Assembly (NCBI RefSeq): GCF_035704785.1
Contig: NZ_DASSWP010000030.1
Span: forward strand, 23,156-87,155
Length of the DNA: 64,000 bases
From: Gracilimonas sp035704785
GTDB lineage: Bacteria; Bacteroidota; Rhodothermia; Balneolales; Balneolaceae
Reading direction: 5' to 3'
Positions 8,682 through 17,507 of the stretch are shown here, piece by piece. The translations under genes were made by a program, and so were the position numbers. Every line of letters starts with the position of its first letter. Position 1 is the first letter of the stretch. Under the pieces are notes generated by a model that ran no database searches, had not been told where the DNA came from, and saw only the letters and a program-made list of their open reading frames with translations.

Positions 8682-8999
8682 ATGAGCACACATAATCACG
8701 AACATCATATTTCTACAGCAGGCCAGCTTTGGGCCGTTGGAACCGCACTGTTGATCCTGACCATCATCACGGTGGTAGTCGCAAAATTTGTTGCGATTCC
8801 CCCACCCTTTGATGTGGTCACCGCTATATCCATTGCTTTGATAAAAGCATTTTTGGTAGCTGCATTTTTTATGAATTTATATTGGGATGTAAAATTCAAT
8901 GCTATGCTTTTAATCACGGCTGTAATATTCTTCCTTTTAATGATCTCCATTACATTACTTGATACATTGTATCGAAATGATGTAGTGCCTTCATTTTGA
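8682..8999 (+). CDS. coxD: Cytochrome c oxidase subunit IV
   Basis: Small subunit IV of the bacterial oxidase (105 aa, COX4_pro/CtaF type). The His-rich N-terminus is followed by three membrane helices, including the conserved IALIKAFLVAAFFMNLYWD segment of the middle helix. It probably helps assembly and stability; it has no cofactor ligands. It is the last gene before a strong intrinsic terminator, which ends the act-cox transcript. Confidence 0.9.
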   Translation: MSTHNHEHHISTAGQLWAVGTALLILTIITVVVAKFVAIPPPFDVVTAISIALIKAFLVAAFFMNLYWDVKFNAMLLITAVIFFLLMISITLLDTLYRNDVVPSF

Positions 9000-9022
9000 T
9001 CAAACAGATTTATAATCAGTGT

Positions 9023-9053
9023 AAAAGCCCTTCAGAAATGAAGGGCTTTTTTT
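9023..9053 (+). terminator. Intrinsic terminator after coxD
   Basis: An 11-bp stem (AAAAGCCCTTC paired with GAAGGGCTTTT, loop AGAAAT) runs into a T-rich tract. It lies 24 bp after the coxD stop and closes the respiratory operon. Confidence 0.9.
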
Positions 9054-9127
9054 ATGCCTTTTAATACCCTCTGTTCTGAATCCTGTCTGCTGATTGTTAT
9101 ATTCTCAGTGAACCAAATCTTTACTAT

Positions 9128-10003
9128 ATGAGCTTATCAAAAACAACCTTAGGACCTTTTGAATTATTTACCATTGAAACCGGTGATTTCCGCTTAGATG
9201 GAGGCGCCATGTTTGGGGTTGTTCCAAAGACCCTTTGGTCTCGAGATCTTCCTGCAGATGAAAAAAACCGAATTCCAATGACCATGCGTTGTCTTCTTAT
9301 CAGATCAAAAAATACCGGTAAGTTATACCTTATCGATAACGGAGCCGGAACTAAGTTCAATGATAAAATGGAAGACATCTATCAGCTTGATCAAAGCAAC
9401 AAAAATCTGGAGAATTCATTTAAAGAACATGGATTCTCTTTTGATGATGTAACCGATGTTATTTTTACCCATCTTCATTTCGACCATTGCGGAGGAACCA
9501 GCTTCTATAATAATAGTGATGAACTGGAGCTGACTTTTTCGAATGCAACCTACCATGTTGTTGATACTCATTGGAAAAATGCTAACGCTCCGAATGCCCG
9601 TGAAAAAGCCAGCTTTCTTCCGGAAAACATTACACCTATCAAGGAATCCGGAAAGCTTAACCTTGTTAAAGAAAACCATGAGTATGAGCCGGGATTATCT
9701 GCTGTAGGTGTTAATGGCCATACCATTGGGCAGCAACTCCCAAAAGTTGAGGTAGATAGTGAAACTCTGGTTTTTGTAGCTGACTTACTGCCTACCCATG
9801 TACATGTTCCTATTCCCTGGGTTATGGGTTACGATATGTATCCTGTTCAAACGTTAAACGAAAAAGATGCGTTTTTAAAAATTGCAGCCCAGAAAAACTG
9901 GAACCTTTATTTAGAACATGATGCTCATAAAGAAATAATTCGTATTCAATATGAAGATGGTCGGTTTTCAGTCTCAGATAGTTTAACACTTAGTGACCTT
10001 TAA
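9128..10003 (+). CDS. MBL-fold metallohydrolase
   Basis: Metallo-beta-lactamase fold enzyme of 291 aa with the dinuclear metal motif FTHLHFDHCGG at about 113-123. A later His lies in VNGHTIGQQ, an Asp in VFVADLLPTH, and a C-terminal His in YLEHDAH. Overall it resembles the lactonase/AttM-like branch of small-molecule hydrolases, but the substrate cannot be told. It is a single gene in its own transcription unit between the coxD terminator and the large coiled-coil protein. A related but not identical MBL gene lies at 44289. Confidence 0.85.
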   Translation: MSLSKTTLGPFELFTIETGDFRLDGGAMFGVVPKTLWSRDLPADEKNRIPMTMRCLLIRSKNTGKLYLIDNGAGTKFNDKMEDIYQLDQSNKNLENSFKEHGFSFDDVTDVIFTHLHFDHCGGTSFYNNSDELELTFSNATYHVVDTHWKNANAPNAREKASFLPENITPIKESGKLNLVKENHEYEPGLSAVGVNGHTIGQQLPKVEVDSETLVFVADLLPTHVHVPIPWVMGYDMYPVQTLNEKDAFLKIAAQKNWNLYLEHDAHKEIIRIQYEDGRFSVSDSLTLSDL

Positions 10004-10062
10004 GGCGCAATAAATAATATTCAACGGGGTTTTACAACACCCTGTCTCGCTTATAGCAATCA

Positions 10063-13000
10063 ATGGAAAAAACCGGACCACATAACTCAACCGATAAAGT
10101 TCAGAAGCTACTTCATTCAGCTTTTGATACCCTTCTTTCTAAAAGAAGCGGGACCATTTTGCTTCGGTCATTTCTGATACTATTTGCCGGATTTACAGCC
10201 TTGATCATTGCCGAGAATGTTATCTACCTTTCTATTGTCACAAAGACCACGCTGCTATTTTCGATCCTGATCGCTTCGATTACCTCCTACCGGATGGGAA
10301 AGAAGGCTTCCAAATCGCTTGAATTCACTGAATTTTATCGTGAATTCAGCCGGAAAAGCAAGCTTCCTGAACTCAAGGATACTCTTGATCTTGAAAAATC
10401 CGGTGGCGGAAACCGCGCGCTGATTGATGCTGCTGTTTTACAGAATCTTAGTAAAATTAAAACCGACAGGCTGGAGAATTCTCTCTCTGAATACCTAAGG
10501 TCCTCCGAAAGTTATAGCCACTATAAACAGTTTTTGAATTTAGGAGTTGCTGCATTTATAATTTTAGGGATCACTTCTTTTAATTTTAATAATGCTGCCC
10601 AAAGAACTTTTACGTTTTGGAAAGGCTATGAAAAACCTAATCCATTCAGCTTCACTATATCTCCCGGTGATATCACTTTAGAACAAGGAACTCCTTTTAA
10701 AGTTGATATCGCATTCAAAGGAGAGCTTATTCCCGAAAATACAGTGTTAAGGATTAAGACCTCGGTTGAGGAAGAATACCGAACCCGTGTTATGGAACAT
10801 TCTGGAACCATCTTCAGCTCTATTCCTCAGAAGCTGAATAATGATCTGGAATATTATATAGAAATGGATGGCTATAAAAGTGAAATTTTCAGTGCCAATG
10901 TGCAACTCAGGCCCAGATTCACACAACTTCAAGCTGCTATAATTCCTCCGGTATATACCGAACTCGATTCATCTATGATCTCTTATCCTGTTTCTCAGAT
11001 CAGGGCATATCAGGGTTCAATATTAAAGCTTTCCGGTGAGCTTAATAAGGAAATTTCATCTCTACAATTATATTCAGGAAATGAATTTTTAGATCTACCC
11101 ACCAATCAGGACAGTACCTTCACTTACGATCTGGAAATTGAAGATGCCGATACCTTAAGGTTCTATATTGAAGACAAAAAAGGGCTTACAAACAAAAACC
11201 CTTTCCAGATAATTGTATCTCCACAGCCTGATGAATATCCCCTGGCAGAGATAATAGAGCCTGAACAAAATCTACAGGAAGTTAATCCCGAAGAGATCAA
11301 CCTCCTTTATCGAGCTACTGATGACTTTGGACTTACTGCCGCAGCTTTGAGTTATGAACTCAGAAGAGCTTATACGGAGGAACCCGTAACGGGTACAATA
11401 TCGCTCAACACTCCTTCAATAGGTAGCTTGAATTCCTACGTTTGGAATCTGAACGAACTTAATTTAAAACCGCTGGATGTACTTACATTTTCGATTACTG
11501 TTCAGGACAATGACGAATACAATGGATATAAATCTTCCAGTTCACAGTCCATCATTCTCGAAGTACCTTCACTCGTTGACTATTTTGAAGATATCGATCA
11601 AAAAGAAGATGAGATTGAAACAGATCTGACTGACATCTCTAAGGCTTTTGAACAGACCCAGGAGCAGTATGAACGCTTTAAAGAACAGATGAAGAATGAT
11701 CCTGAAAGTACAGGATATGAGGAAAAACGAGAGCTAGAACAGGTTCAAAAGCAGCAGGAAGAGGTTCAAAAAAGAATTGAAGAACTGAACCAGAAATTTA
11801 AAGAGCTTAAAGATGAACTAAATAAAGACGATATGCTTTCTGAAGAGACTCAAAAAGCATACGATGAGCTTCAAAAGTTAATGGAGGAAATTGATGACCC
11901 TGCTTACCGGGAAGCCTTGAGAAAATTGCAGGAACAGATGGCACAAATGAGTCCTGAGCAGATGAGAGAGGCCATGGAGAACCTCGAGTTTAACGAAGAA
12001 CTCTATAAAGAACGACTGCAACGAACCATTGAATTATTCAAGCAAATAAAATTAAACTCTGATTTGGACAAACTTGTCAAGTCTTTTGAGGATATGGCCC
12101 GAAAAGAAGAGGAACAGGCCCAAAGCGATCAAAATCAGCCCACTGAGCTAATAGATGAGCAACAGAAAAGGTCGCTTGAAGAGATTGAAAAACTCAAAGA
12201 ACAAGTAAATTCTCTTTCTGAAAATACTACAGAGAATAATCAACAAGCAGTTAACGAATATCAGCAAAATACCAATGAAGAGTTAGATCGTTTATCAGAA
12301 GAAACAAAAGAGGATAACGAATCAGCATCAGAAGCAGAAAAGCAAGAATCTGAATCAGATTCTGCAGATAAAAATAATTCGGAAGAACAAGAAGGAAACC
12401 GACAACAGAGATATCAGAAATTGGCTGAAGACACTCAAAAGCTCATGGACAGTATATACCAAAACCAAATGAATATTAATATTGCAGGACTGCGATATGT
12501 GTTGTATTCCCTTCTTAATTTGTCGCTTGAGCAGGAGGACCTGACAACGCTTGCTTCTTCCACTGAAAACCGAAGTCAGGCATATGTAACTTATGCCCGG
12601 GATCAAAGTAATGTGGAAGGTATTTTTACTTCCATCTCGGATTCCCTTTTTCAATTGTCATCACAGATCCCGCAATTCTCAAATGACATCAACAAAAAGA
12701 AACTTGAAGTTAAAGAACGACTTCAACGATCGCTTGAACAAATGTCGGAACGTAACAGGAGTCAGTCATCTGTTGCATCAAGGCAGGCTTTAGGTGGAAT
12801 TAATGAGATCTCATTCATGGTAGCCAATCTGTTGGAACAGCTTCAAAATTCTGAAGGTGAAGGCGGAGGTGGTGCGGGAGGGATGTCGATGCAGCAAATG
12901 ATCGAACAGCTTCAACAATCCGGAGAACAGCAGCAACAGCTAAACCAGATGATGCAGGAAATGATCAATGATATTCAGGGAGACCGGCTTTCTCAGGATC

Positions 13001-13446
13001 AAATGGAAAGACTGGATCAAATCGCCAGACAACAGAATCAAATTCGAAAACAACTGCAAGAGCTACAGCAAAACGGTGATTTTAGCGGAGATAAAATCGG
13101 CAGTGAGCTAGAGCGAATGATCGAAGATATGGAGGATACTATCAATGACTTGCGGGGTGGTGCTACCGATCCAATTTTGATCGAAAGACAGCAAAATATT
13201 CTATCCCGTATGCTTGACGCGGAACAAGCAATGCAAGAACGTGATGAAGAAGATAAAAGAGAGGGATCTATAGCTGAAGATCTTAATAGAAGCACCCCCC
13301 CTGAATTGACGCTTGAAGAACTCGAAAAGCAAATACAAAATCGCCTTAATGATCCAAATTTCACTAAATATTCTCCGGATTATCAGCGTTTGATCGAAAA
13401 CTACTTTGAACTGTTGAAACGACTTCAAGAACGTGAGATCCAGTAA
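10063..13446 (+). CDS. Large coiled-coil membrane protein, DUF4175-like
   Basis: A 1127 aa protein. Two hydrophobic helices occur near 33-75 and another near 155-175. A beta-rich, probably periplasmic region follows (about 190-495), then a very long Glu/Gln/Lys-rich coiled coil (about 505-1127) with Gln- and Met-rich blocks (MSMQQMIEQLQQ) and an acidic Ser/Glu stretch (about 735-785). This layout resembles the DUF4175 family of cell-envelope proteins, which have no proven function. A glycine patch (GEGGGGAGG) interrupts the helix. It stands alone, with a convergent HAD gene downstream. The family assignment is moderate; the coding call is firm. Confidence 0.8.
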   Translation: MEKTGPHNSTDKVQKLLHSAFDTLLSKRSGTILLRSFLILFAGFTALIIAENVIYLSIVTKTTLLFSILIASITSYRMGKKASKSLEFTEFYREFSRKSKLPELKDTLDLEKSGGGNRALIDAAVLQNLSKIKTDRLENSLSEYLRSSESYSHYKQFLNLGVAAFIILGITSFNFNNAAQRTFTFWKGYEKPNPFSFTISPGDITLEQGTPFKVDIAFKGELIPENTVLRIKTSVEEEYRTRVMEHSGTIFSSIPQKLNNDLEYYIEMDGYKSEIFSANVQLRPRFTQLQAAIIPPVYTELDSSMISYPVSQIRAYQGSILKLSGELNKEISSLQLYSGNEFLDLPTNQDSTFTYDLEIEDADTLRFYIEDKKGLTNKNPFQIIVSPQPDEYPLAEIIEPEQNLQEVNPEEINLLYRATDDFGLTAAALSYELRRAYTEEPVTGTISLNTPSIGSLNSYVWNLNELNLKPLDVLTFSITVQDNDEYNGYKSSSSQSIILEVPSLVDYFEDIDQKEDEIETDLTDISKAFEQTQEQYERFKEQMKNDPESTGYEEKRELEQVQKQQEEVQKRIEELNQKFKELKDELNKDDMLSEETQKAYDELQKLMEEIDDPAYREALRKLQEQMAQMSPEQMREAMENLEFNEELYKERLQRTIELFKQIKLNSDLDKLVKSFEDMARKEEEQAQSDQNQPTELIDEQQKRSLEEIEKLKEQVNSLSENTTENNQQAVNEYQQNTNEELDRLSEETKEDNESASEAEKQESESDSADKNNSEEQEGNRQQRYQKLAEDTQKLMDSIYQNQMNINIAGLRYVLYSLLNLSLEQEDLTTLASSTENRSQAYVTYARDQSNVEGIFTSISDSLFQLSSQIPQFSNDINKKKLEVKERLQRSLEQMSERNRSQSSVASRQALGGINEISFMVANLLEQLQNSEGEGGGGAGGMSMQQMIEQLQQSGEQQQQLNQMMQEMINDIQGDRLSQDQMERLDQIARQQNQIRKQLQELQQNGDFSGDKIGSELERMIEDMEDTINDLRGGATDPILIERQQNILSRMLDAEQAMQERDEEDKREGSIAEDLNRSTPPELTLEELEKQIQNRLNDPNFTKYSPDYQRLIENYFELLKRLQEREIQ

Positions 13447-13453
13447 AGGCTTT

Positions 13454-13476
13454 ACCGTTTTATTCGGTCTTTTTTA
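13454..13476 (+). terminator. Weak terminator-like hairpin
   Basis: A short ACCG/CGGT stem with a 7-nt loop is followed by a run of T between two convergent genes. The stem is only 4 bp, so the call is tentative. Confidence 0.3.
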
Positions 13477-13484
13477 AATAAAAA

Positions 13485-14231
13485 TTACAAACCTCTGTTA
13501 TAAGCGATCAATTGCTCGTACACCTCAAGCACCCCTTCAGTCGCTTCTCTTGTGACAGTATCTACTTTATCTCTAATAAAGCTTTTAGCATTAATTGGCG
13601 CAAAAGATTTACCAACTATACTTAGACCCGGTATATCTCCACTGCTATCGCCTATATAAGCTATTTCATTTAGATCAATTTCTAATTTCTCACTGAGAAA
13701 CCGTATCCCTTCTCCCTTATTCGCTTTCTTTAAAATGATATTGACAGAAACATCGGTAGCGTGGACCTCAAACATGGGATATTTATCACCAACATGGTTC
13801 AGAACTTCCTGATGCATTAGCGTAATTTTTGATGTATCAGGGTTAACTAATCCGGCATCGGTATATTTGGCAAACTCAGGATAAGTACCCTTATAATTTT
13901 TAATAAGCGTTCCTTCTAACCATTCCTTGATCTCTGCAACTGCCTGTTTAGCCTCATTATCAAAATGCGGATTCCAGGTGATCTCGTTGGTTTTAATATC
14001 ATATATGCCTCCTCCACTTTCGAATAGCATTGGGAGATCTACATCAAGCCACTGCCCTATAGCTTCTACATATGGAAAAGGACGCCCGGAACAGATTGTT
14101 AGTGCAGGAATATTTTTATCCTCCTTACTCAGGCGGCTCAATTCTTTAATACGCGTAACCGCCTTCCAATCAGGACTGAGAAATGGATGTGTTACACAAC
14201 CGTCTAAGTCTGTAATGAATAGCTTTATCAT
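13485..14231 (-). CDS. HAD-superfamily sugar phosphatase (Cof/IIB type)
   Basis: HAD hydrolase of 248 aa. Motif I is DLDGCVTHP (residues 8-16). Motif II lies in TICSGRPFPYVEAIGQWL. A late Lys precedes GEGIRFLSEKL, and motif IV is IAYIGDSSGDIPGL. The IIB-type cap and these motifs are typical of sucrose-, mannosyl-3-phosphoglycerate- or trehalose-phosphate phosphatases. The substrate is not decided by sequence. The upstream neighbour on the same strand, 12 bp away, is a mannose-6-phosphate isomerase-like cupin, so a sugar-phosphate role, perhaps with a mannose derivative, is reasonable. Confidence 0.82.
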   Translation of the reverse strand: MIKLFITDLDGCVTHPFLSPDWKAVTRIKELSRLSKEDKNIPALTICSGRPFPYVEAIGQWLDVDLPMLFESGGGIYDIKTNEITWNPHFDNEAKQAVAEIKEWLEGTLIKNYKGTYPEFAKYTDAGLVNPDTSKITLMHQEVLNHVGDKYPMFEVHATDVSVNIILKKANKGEGIRFLSEKLEIDLNEIAYIGDSSGDIPGLSIVGKSFAPINAKSFIRDKVDTVTREATEGVLEVYEQLIAYNRGL

Positions 14232-14243
14232 AGAAAAATATAC

Positions 14244-14738
14244 CTATCTCCCAAAATCATCTTCAAGCCGCACAATATCTTTCTCATTTGAGGGGTGGTC
14301 AGCATATATATGTTGCCATATTTCAGCAATTACCCCCCAATTTTCAAGGCCTACCAAACGATGACGCTCTCCTTGCTTCAAGGTAATACGATCACCTGTA
14401 TTATATTCCTTCACTTTCTTTTGCTCGTCCGTAATACTTCGAATTACTCCCACCGGACCGTTTAGAACCTGCCACAGTTCTGCCCTGCGATGATGGTATT
14501 GCCAAGACAATCTCTTTCCCGGTTCTACCAATAAGATCTTAGGGCTTAATCTTCCTGAAATATTGATCTCTCCCATTTCAACATCATTGAAATATGTTTC
14601 TATGAATTTTTTAGCCTGACTGTCATCAATTACAAAAAAGCCACCCCAGGGGCGATCAAAGTCCTGATCTGTAATTTTAAAACCCTGCTCTTTTAATTTC
14701 TCTTCAATTCTTTGAAACTGCCTTTCCTTTTCTGACAT
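14244..14738 (-). CDS. Mannose-6-phosphate isomerase-like cupin
   Basis: Single-domain cupin of 164 aa related to the type II phosphomannose isomerase C-terminal domain. It carries WGGFFVIDD, a RLSPKILLVEPGKRLSWQYH block with metal-binding His (YHHRRAELW), the Glu after it, and GERHRLVGLENWG for the second cupin motif. It is longer at the N-terminus than minimal cupins. The HAD phosphatase follows after 12 bp, so the pair probably acts on one sugar-phosphate pathway. Confidence 0.8.
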   Translation of the reverse strand: MSEKERQFQRIEEKLKEQGFKITDQDFDRPWGGFFVIDDSQAKKFIETYFNDVEMGEINISGRLSPKILLVEPGKRLSWQYHHRRAELWQVLNGPVGVIRSITDEQKKVKEYNTGDRITLKQGERHRLVGLENWGVIAEIWQHIYADHPSNEKDIVRLEDDFGR

Positions 14739-14768
14739 GCGTAGTTTATATAAAAGTTAATTAATCTG

Positions 14769-15791
14769 TTATTCTTTTCTGGAAGAGTATGAGGGAATGA
14801 TCATTGAAATTACAATGAATAAAAGAGCTAATGCTCCCATCCATTGATATTGGTTTTTATAATCTGCGTATTCTTGAGATGCGAATTCACCTTTTTCAAG
14901 GTCATCCATGCGTGCTAAAAATGCATCGATGCCATCATTTCCCCGTTCTATGGAATAGTATTCCCCATTACCTTTTTTAGCTATATTTCTTAAAGTTTGG
15001 CTTTGAAGCTGGGTAGTTACAACCTGTCCATTATTATCTCGTTTATACCCAATGATCCTGTCGGTCCCTTCTTCGTATAAAGGTATAGTCGTTCCTTCAT
15101 TTGTTCCTACACCTAAGGTATATATTAAAATATCTTCCGAGATCAATTTTTCAAGTGCCTCATCATAAGATTGCCCATGATCTTCACCATCAGAAATGAT
15201 CAACAAGACTTTAGCGGCATCAGTCCCATTTTCTTCAAGCGCTGAAAAAGCCTCAAGAGATGTTTCCATCGCAGACTTAAAATCCGTTGCTGAACTTGGC
15301 ATTTGTTCAGTATCCGCGATATCTAAGAACAGGCGTAATGCAGAATAATCAAGGGTCATAGGACTTTGGAGGTAGGCCTCTCCGGTAAAAACGACTAGTC
15401 CAACCCGGTCTCCATGAAGCCTTTCGATCAAACGATTTATCTCAAACTTGGCCTTTTCCAACCGGCTGGGGCGTACATCTTCTGCATTCATGCTTGCTGA
15501 CAAATCAAGTGCCACCAACATATCAATTCCCTCCCTTTTGATCTCACGAACTTCAGTACCAATTTTTGGACCGGCAAAAGCCACAATTAGAAAAAATAAA
15601 CCCGCAAGCATCGAAATATTTTTAAGGCGGTTCCCTAATGACCAGTACCCTTTTCTTAAGGAATTGAAAAGTTCAGGGCTAAAATACTTTTTCTGTAAAT
15701 CCCGTACCCTAACCGATTTCCACCAAAGCAGTACAATGGCTACAGGTATTAATGATAACAACCAAAGATAAAGTGAGTTTTCCCAGATCAT
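14769..15791 (-). CDS. VWA-domain membrane protein (BatA/BatB-like)
   Basis: Von Willebrand A protein of 340 aa. Two N-terminal membrane helices occur at about 6-24 and 56-76. A VWA domain follows with an intact MIDAS motif, DLSASMNAED, and the Thr/Asp positions (SSATDFKSAM, ISDGEDHG). A C-terminal helix (about 312-331) ends in a short basic tail. This architecture is that of BatA/BatB aerotolerance proteins, normally encoded beside moxR and DUF58 genes, which are not next to it here. The spacing of 30 bp to the cupin gene suggests it may be co-transcribed. Confidence 0.85.
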   Translation of the reverse strand: MIWENSLYLWLLSLIPVAIVLLWWKSVRVRDLQKKYFSPELFNSLRKGYWSLGNRLKNISMLAGLFFLIVAFAGPKIGTEVREIKREGIDMLVALDLSASMNAEDVRPSRLEKAKFEINRLIERLHGDRVGLVVFTGEAYLQSPMTLDYSALRLFLDIADTEQMPSSATDFKSAMETSLEAFSALEENGTDAAKVLLIISDGEDHGQSYDEALEKLISEDILIYTLGVGTNEGTTIPLYEEGTDRIIGYKRDNNGQVVTTQLQSQTLRNIAKKGNGEYYSIERGNDGIDAFLARMDDLEKGEFASQEYADYKNQYQWMGALALLFIVISMIIPSYSSRKE

Positions 15792-15915
15792 ATTTTACTT
15801 TATTAAGCTATACTTAAGATAGAGATTTTGCGGCCTTAGTTGCAGTAATAAATTGATTAATAAATCAATGGTTTAATAGTCGCATCCTTTCTAAAGTTTA
15901 GGTCAATAAACTGGT

Positions 15916-16878
15916 CTACAAATTCTCAAATATCCAATCCTGGAATACTTCTTTAAATCGAAATGAAAAGTTGCGCCCGACATTTGAGCTCTCCTCATCA
16001 TAGTCATAACACGGAGAGACAACATGAAAGTAATGGTTAGCTCCGGCTATGCTATAAGTAGTAAAATTTGAAGGTAAAGAATCCGGGAAAATCATATTTA
16101 ACTCTTCCATAGCCCAGGATGGATATACACTTCCATCGCTTTCACCAAAAAGGAATAATGTAGGAATGGTTATTTCTTTAAGATATTGAGCAGGGTCAAA
16201 ACCGAGTTTCATCTTCATATGACGCCATTTCTTGGTTATAGCTATCATTGAAACCCAGTTTTGATGCGATTGAGCTTTCTGTACTGCCTTATTATATGCT
16301 AACGTACTGTCCGCTCCATTGCACACGTACTCACTGTGATATTCATTAATAAGCTGCCGGGTAGGATCAAATGTAGGCCCTGCAACAGAGACCATAAATT
16401 TAACGTCTTCGGGTGCTGTTGCCGCAACAATTTGTGCAACCCATCCATCTTCACCATGTCCAATGATTCCTATACGGGTAGGATCAACTTCTTTACGTTG
16501 CTTTAAAAATGAGACAGCAGCCAATGCATCTTTTGCAAAATCACTCAAAGTAGCACGACTCCATCTGCCTTCGGAATCTCCAACTCCTCTGGGATCATAA
16601 TAAAAAACACCTACTCCTGCTCTTGGAAAAACCGCTTCCAGGTTTTCCTCAATAAAAATTTCTCGCTGTGGATGAAAATCACCCCATTCATACATGCCTC
16701 CCATAAAAATAATAATGGGCACATTTTCGGCAGAATCAGGAAGAACCAAAGTACCACTTAATACATTTTCACCACTTCTGAATACTATCTGCTCTCGGGA
16801 TATATTTTGTGCGTTTAATCCACCCTCCCAGAAAATCAGTGTCAATAATACCAATGAAATGCTGCTTGCTATCTTCAT
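15916..16878 (-). CDS. Secreted alpha/beta hydrolase with Gly in place of the nucleophile Ser
   Basis: Protein of 320 aa with a signal peptide (1-23) and the dienelactone hydrolase/S9-like fold. An oxyanion region lies around FMGGMYEWGD, followed by DPRGVGDSEGRW. The nucleophile elbow reads IGIIGHGEDGW: residue 142, normally Ser in GHSxGG, is Gly (GGT codon at 16453-16455). The acid (LFGESDGSVYP) and His (AGANHYFH) parts look retained. As read, it should be a pseudo-enzyme or use another mechanism. The gene stands 38 bp from the DinB-like gene. Confidence 0.82.
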   Translation of the reverse strand: MKIASSISLVLLTLIFWEGGLNAQNISREQIVFRSGENVLSGTLVLPDSAENVPIIIFMGGMYEWGDFHPQREIFIEENLEAVFPRAGVGVFYYDPRGVGDSEGRWSRATLSDFAKDALAAVSFLKQRKEVDPTRIGIIGHGEDGWVAQIVAATAPEDVKFMVSVAGPTFDPTRQLINEYHSEYVCNGADSTLAYNKAVQKAQSHQNWVSMIAITKKWRHMKMKLGFDPAQYLKEITIPTLFLFGESDGSVYPSWAMEELNMIFPDSLPSNFTTYSIAGANHYFHVVSPCYDYDEESSNVGRNFSFRFKEVFQDWIFENL

Positions 16879-16923
16879 TTTGATAAATAGTCCTTATTAG
16901 TTGTACTCATTTTATTCAAAAAT

Positions 16924-17424
16924 TCAATTTAGCTGAGAGAGGATTCTCTTGATCTGTTTAATATGACGCCGGGTGTGGATTATGTTAAAATGAACCCATT
17001 CCAATCGCGTTAAAAATCCATAAACAGGATGCTTAAATGCGAGACACAATTCACCGGGATCTAATTCCTGGCTCAATTCTGCTATTTTTTTTCGGTTTTC
17101 ATGAAATTTAAAAATAAGATCCTCTTTTGATTTTTCTCCCTCGGTGGGAAGAATAACTCCGGAAGCCTTCATTTTCGTATCCGATTTCAAAAACTGTTCC
17201 CTCATCAACTCAAGATTGGCATCAACAGCCCGATCAATTTCTTTTGTTGTTTTACCGGTTAACAAGCGGGGTATCCCATATTCTGAACGATAAAGGTGTT
17301 CGAATACATCCGCAACCGACCATGTATCCTCTTCAGCCTTCATATTGAATTGCGGATCTGGAATCGGCTTAGTGATTCCGATCAAGTCCTCTGTATTTTC
17401 TAAAAGCTTATTTTTTAAATCCAT
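16924..17424 (-). CDS. DinB-like four-helix metal protein
   Basis: DinB_2-type four-helix bundle protein of 166 aa. It has the expected metal-ligand His positions: one in the second helix (VADVFEHLYRSEYG) and a pair in the last helix (FNIIHTRRHIKQIKRIL). Family members include bacillithiol-type S-transferases and YfiT/DinB proteins, and the actual reaction cannot be deduced. It precedes the alpha/beta hydrolase on the same strand by 45 bp. Confidence 0.8.
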   Translation of the reverse strand: MDLKNKLLENTEDLIGITKPIPDPQFNMKAEEDTWSVADVFEHLYRSEYGIPRLLTGKTTKEIDRAVDANLELMREQFLKSDTKMKASGVILPTEGEKSKEDLIFKFHENRKKIAELSQELDPGELCLAFKHPVYGFLTRLEWVHFNIIHTRRHIKQIKRILSQLN

Positions 17425-17507
17425 GCATACTTATATGGAAATTGCCTGCCTAAGGTAATTGAATGGAAGCAAAATTTCAGAAAAAAGATCCTCTAATATC
17501 TTGCCTC

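Noticed and set aside
12355..13428. Several minus-strand frames (100 aa, Ser-rich) under the coiled-coil gene
   Set aside because: They are complements of Gln/Glu-rich coding sequence; Ser/Leu-rich shadow frames are expected there.
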